Assembly: GCA_965219925.1 (NCBI GenBank)
Contig: OZ244795.1
Location: forward strand, 682,001-746,000
Source of the DNA: Bin87 sp965219925
Lineage (GTDB): Bacteria > Chloroflexota > Dehalococcoidia > Lucifugimonadales > UBA3495
Direction of reading: 5' to 3'
Length of the DNA stretch: 64,000 nt
Positions within the stretch are counted from its first letter, which is position 1. Every line of letters begins with the position of its first letter. The position numbers were made by a program, and so were the translations under genes. A model generated the notes under the pieces. It was not told the origin of the DNA, did no database searches, and was given only the letters and a program-made list of their open reading frames with translations. Below, piece by piece: positions 61,003 through 64,000 of the stretch.

Positions 61003-62829
61003 ATGACCAGCCGACGACAACAATCTCAAGACCACTACGACCATATCCTACCCTTTATTGAGGAGGCAGCCGGAGAATACTATGGCGGAAACATTGATCA
61101 GGGCTTCCGGCATTGGGCGTTTGCTACGGTTTTCACTGTCGGACATGACGTCCAAGGTAACGACATCGTCGAAGCTACTGCCATTGATGGCTCTGATGAT
61201 TTTGAAATTGATGGATATTTCATTCCAGAATCCGACGACGATTCGGTGGTTCATCTGTTTCAGAGCAAGCATCGTCAACCTGGCACTTCGATGGGGCCAC
61301 GGGAATTAGCTGTATTCCTTAACGCCCCCAACCGTTTGCTGAACGCTAACGAGGTCGCTGCCAGTCGTAACGACGAAACGAAAGCCTTGTATGACGAACT
61401 CATTAAAAGACTGACTTCACCCGATAGTCGGTGCTCAATCAACATGATCTGGGTTACTAGCGGTACCCTAACCCCTGCGGCCCGTCGAAATGCGGACGAG
61501 AATCGATCACGGAGGCTAACGGTTGACATCAATGGCAACCCTACCGAAGTTACAGTAACTTTGGAATGCTTGGATTTATCCGACCTGTATGACCAATACG
61601 TAAATCAACAGAGCAGCGACGACGCGAGTGAACCGTGCGATTTCACGTTCCACCTTGAAACAGGAACGTATCACCAGACCGGTGCCAACACTGACTACCC
61701 TACGTTGTCAATGACAGTCCCAGTGAAGCAAATAATCAATGTGTTCGCGAAGCACAGGTACAGAATCTTTCGCCTGAATCCGCGCGGGCCTTTGGGCAAC
61801 AAGGTCAATACTGAGATTAAGCGTACTTTGGAGGACCCAACCGACCGTCGTCGATTCCACTTGCTCAACAACGGTATAACCGCAATTTGCGATTCCTACC
61901 GCTTGGTTGATGACCAACTAGTTGTACAGAACTTCCAAATTATCAACGGCTGCCAAACTACCGTCACGATATGGAACGTGCGAGCCGCAATACAAAACGA
62001 TCCGAGTGTTCTAGTGACCGTCAAATTGACAGAATGCCCCGAGCATTTCTCGCACACCATCGCAGCAACCACCAACAGGCAAGCCGCCTTGCGGGCCGAA
62101 GATTTCATTTCCAATGAGGCTGTACAAATTAGGCTACAGCGAGAGTTCGCAACACTGGCACCACCATGGTTCTACGAAATCAAACGTGGCGAATGGAATA
62201 AAATGATGGGAGGTACATCCGCTAAAGAGCCTTACCGAGAATCGTCAAAGGAATACAGGAAACTATCCAGCAAAGATGTTGCGCAAGCTGTAGTATCGTT
62301 TGCCGGGTTCCCAGGTGAGGCAAAGGATAATATTCGCAGTTTCCTTAACAAAACAAGGATCGCATCTTTAGCACGCGAAGGCGATTTCAGTTACGAAGCC
62401 ATCTACAGCGATAGCGTCACCGCCCCCCAGCTATTGTTGCCTGCGATGATACAACGCAAGGTCTGGAAACAAGTCACCGCTGACAAAGCAAGTGAGCAAT
62501 GGTTAGAATATTCCCGTTTCCACATCGTGTGGCTCATTGCCGACATTCTGCGAGAACACTACGATATACGGAGTCGTCTGTTCCCCGTCCATCGGTCATC
62601 GACAATCGCTACTGAAATCAACGATTGGTTCTCACCGATTTACGGGATTGCAATAGCTGCAATTAGAAACGCACTTCAAGAATCCGAGCGGCGCGAAGAA
62701 TTTACTGGCTATCGGGAATTTTTCCGCACGCCGGCGAATTATCGATTGGTCGAATCCAATCTACATGGAGCCTTGCAACTGGCAGGGAACTTCGGCGACC
62801 CGTTTGCGAACCTTCCTCCTACGCAATAA
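61003..62829 (+). CDS. AIPR-family (abortive infection phage resistance) protein
   Basis: The 608-aa product has the AIPR core: RYRIFRLNPRGPLGNKVNTE, RRRFHLLNNGITAICDSYRL, VVQNFQIINGCQTTVTIWNV and TIAATTNRQAALRAEDFISN. Before it (residues 55-90) lies TAIDGSDDFEIDGYFI...VHLFQSKH, an Asp and Q-S-K arrangement of a PD-(D/E)XK-like nuclease fold. Known AIPR proteins act in phage defence, often as the nuclease effector or with a partner. Base composition is visibly more A+T-rich than the core genes, so recent acquisition is likely. ATG is 2 bases after the upstream stop. Confidence 0.9.
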   Translation: MTSRRQQSQDHYDHILPFIEEAAGEYYGGNIDQGFRHWAFATVFTVGHDVQGNDIVEATAIDGSDDFEIDGYFIPESDDDSVVHLFQSKHRQPGTSMGPRELAVFLNAPNRLLNANEVAASRNDETKALYDELIKRLTSPDSRCSINMIWVTSGTLTPAARRNADENRSRRLTVDINGNPTEVTVTLECLDLSDLYDQYVNQQSSDDASEPCDFTFHLETGTYHQTGANTDYPTLSMTVPVKQIINVFAKHRYRIFRLNPRGPLGNKVNTEIKRTLEDPTDRRRFHLLNNGITAICDSYRLVDDQLVVQNFQIINGCQTTVTIWNVRAAIQNDPSVLVTVKLTECPEHFSHTIAATTNRQAALRAEDFISNEAVQIRLQREFATLAPPWFYEIKRGEWNKMMGGTSAKEPYRESSKEYRKLSSKDVAQAVVSFAGFPGEAKDNIRSFLNKTRIASLAREGDFSYEAIYSDSVTAPQLLLPAMIQRKVWKQVTADKASEQWLEYSRFHIVWLIADILREHYDIRSRLFPVHRSSTIATEINDWFSPIYGIAIAAIRNALQESERREEFTGYREFFRTPANYRLVESNLHGALQLAGNFGDPFANLPPTQ

Positions 62830-62836
62830 CCTAACC

Positions 62837-63322
62837 ATGCCCACCACCCCCCGCCCCCTCGCCCCGGACGCCATCGTCCGCCTCCGCTCCGTCGCCGAGG
62901 TATGCGATGTGTTGCGCAGTTGGGGTGAGCCCGACCTCGCCGACCGTATCGCTTACTTCTCATCCGACGTAGACTTGGATGACGGCGATGTTCCCGTCAC
63001 GCTGGAAAGCGCGTTGGGCTTCCTGGCGTTTTTCGGCGCGGTGGAATCGGAGGGACAAGTAGATTTGGGCTGTTCGTCGGAAGGCTGGATTTGCGCTGAG
63101 TGGTTTTTCAGCGACAACCGCCTGGTCAGCGTATTGTTTCCTGACCGTGATAAGGTTGATTGTGCCGCCCGCAAATCCGATGGCCGTTTCATCGAAATCA
63201 ATAGCGGCGGCGACACCGGCAATCGCTCGTTTATCATGGCTAAATTGGTAGAATCGGGGGAGTGGTTTACATGGTTCAAGGGCAGCCCCGCCGCCGTGAA
63301 CTCCGACATACGCACCACGTAG
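62837..63322 (+). CDS. Unknown protein following the AIPR gene
   Basis: ATG 62837 is 7 bases after the AIPR stop and gives 161 aa. The product is acidic and rich in aromatic residues (LGCSSEGWICAEWFFSDNRL, VSVLFPDRDKVDCAARKSDG, FIEINSGGDTGNRSFIMAKL, VESGEWFTWF) and looks like a beta-rich domain. It ends in a Thr-rich tail. I do not recognise it. It overlaps the next gene by 52 bases, so the two are translationally linked and probably act together. Confidence 0.75.
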   Translation: MPTTPRPLAPDAIVRLRSVAEVCDVLRSWGEPDLADRIAYFSSDVDLDDGDVPVTLESALGFLAFFGAVESEGQVDLGCSSEGWICAEWFFSDNRLVSVLFPDRDKVDCAARKSDGRFIEINSGGDTGNRSFIMAKLVESGEWFTWFKGSPAAVNSDIRTT

Positions 63323-63708
63323 CTCGCTATTGCCGTCCTCGCGATATCGGAGATAGCGGCCGGCTATTGGCCACAGCATTCAGACTCCGACCCGGCGAGG
63401 AATATTTGTCTACCAACTGGCTGGAACTTTTTCACGATTCCGACCGCTATTCTCAAATTATACGCGTTAGACGGGCGCTAACTGACAAAGGTTTCCGCGT
63501 TAGCCGCAATTCCTTCTTTGCCGTTTTGAATGCTGGCGCCGCAGTTATGACGTGCAAAAATAATTTCAATCTGGATATACAATTCATCTTGCTGGGCGAA
63601 ATGCGCGATCCATCACATACCGGCATCTACGGTTGCACAACGCACGGCGCTGCCGTGGCCCTCGCAGCGATAGTCAATCCCAACGAAGTCTATCCCGCCG
63701 TTACCTGA
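63271..63708 (+). CDS. Unknown protein overlapping its upstream partner
   Basis: ATG 63271 (GGGGAG 9 bases before) gives 145 aa. It begins with a basic patch (QPRRRELRHTHHVARYCRPR), then DIGDSGRLLATAFRLRPGEE, YLSTNWLELFHDSDRYSQII and a C-terminal HTGIYGCTTHGAAVALAAIV. It resembles uncharacterised small proteins with a YLStNWLE motif that tend to sit beside an unknown partner gene, as here (recollection, not a search). Function unknown. The overlap of 52 bases with the preceding gene suggests a two-component unit. Confidence 0.75.
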   Translation: MVQGQPRRRELRHTHHVARYCRPRDIGDSGRLLATAFRLRPGEEYLSTNWLELFHDSDRYSQIIRVRRALTDKGFRVSRNSFFAVLNAGAAVMTCKNNFNLDIQFILLGEMRDPSHTGIYGCTTHGAAVALAAIVNPNEVYPAVT

Positions 63709-63730
63709 CTACTCCCAAAGGAAAACCACC

Positions 63731-64000
63731 ATGAAATACCGCAACCTTCCCCGTACCGACCTGCTCCTCTCCGAAGTTGGCTTCGGCGTCTGGACCGTGG
63801 CCACCAACTGGTGGGGGCGCATCCCCGAAGAGATGCGCCGCAGCCTGCTCGAAGAGGCCCTGGAACTCGGCATCAACTTCTTCGATACCGCCGACACCTA
63901 CGGCGAGGGCTACGGCGAGGAGGTACTCGCCAAGTTCATGGGTCACCGCCGCCACGAAATGATCATCGCCACCAAGTTCGGCTACGACTTCTACGACACC
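63731..64000 (+). CDS. Aldo/keto reductase, 3' end beyond window
   Basis: ATG 63731 starts MKYRNLPRTDLLLSEVGFGV. It continues with ELGINFFDTADTYGEGYGEE, the active-site Asp and Tyr of aldo/keto reductases, and IIATKFGYD with the catalytic Lys. The frame runs out of the window at base 64000 after 90 codons. These NADPH-dependent enzymes reduce carbonyls; the substrate cannot be told. The sequence TCCCAAAGGAAAACC before the start is a usable ribosome-binding site. Confidence 0.93.
   Translation, partial: MKYRNLPRTDLLLSEVGFGVWTVATNWWGRIPEEMRRSLLEEALELGINFFDTADTYGEGYGEEVLAKFMGHRRHEMIIATKFGYDFYDT

Overview
The window looks like a chromosomal contig from an uncultured Chloroflexota bacterium, most likely in the Dehalococcoidia (SAR202-like). 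The evidence is as follows. The 16S rRNA gene stands alone with no 23S or 5S beside it. The tmRNA tag ends GEREFALAA, close to the Dehalococcoides tag as I remember it. DnaG has the CFGAC zinc-finger variant. There is also a luciferase-family monooxygenase, a SUF-only Fe-S system and housekeeping genes with high-GC codon use. The taxonomic call is an inference; the gene calls rest on motifs read from the translations. I found no tRNA gene and no CRISPR array.

Left edge (1-4680). A partial unknown gene is followed by small low-confidence genes running up to the 3' end of ssrA (tmRNA, minus strand), which is a classic integration site. Then comes a 16S gene with its own consensus promoter, a 22-nt processing stem on each side and its own terminator. 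Core block 1 (4680-16970) carries thiL-tsaE-tsaB-ndk, convergent rsfS, gltBD, pyk and a flavin monooxygenase. A decay zone (17087-17560) holds the 5' pieces of three unrelated genes. Next (17860-31776) come a VOC protein, a thiolase/DUF35 pair, a cluster of envelope proteins (DUF2207/DUF6232, cold-shock-like/TM2, DUF805), two amidases with decayed relatives, a VWA protein, a PaREP1/HEPN-like protein and glmU.

Core block 2 (31829-45306) holds a CorC-type transporter-like protein, a sortase-fold protein without catalytic residues, a zinc ribbon, dnaG-rpoD, a two-component pair next to an Ig-like surface protein, and pyrG-tal-rho. From 46378 to 48304 are a hydrolase, a ferritin and a DinB protein. 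A 3-kb island (48265-51311) sits between two copies of the dinB 3' end. It contains a complete IS1182-family element, a nonsense-split gene and a coiled-coil/nuclease-like gene. The suf operon (sufB-C-D-S and two sufU paralogues) follows on the minus strand.

The right end (58264-64000) carries tatD, a Tag-like glycosylase and a DUF1802 gene. It then becomes accessory: a nonsense-interrupted gene, a small acidic protein overlapping the operon of an AIPR-family (abortive infection) protein, two overlapping unknown genes, and the start of an aldo/keto reductase.

About ten copies of a long palindromic, MITE-like repeat (core TCATTGCGAGG...TGGCAATCTCG) fill the intergenic spaces. They have two kinds of extended ends. 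Three genes are split by a single in-frame stop or a stop-start junction (22032, 50247, 60417).
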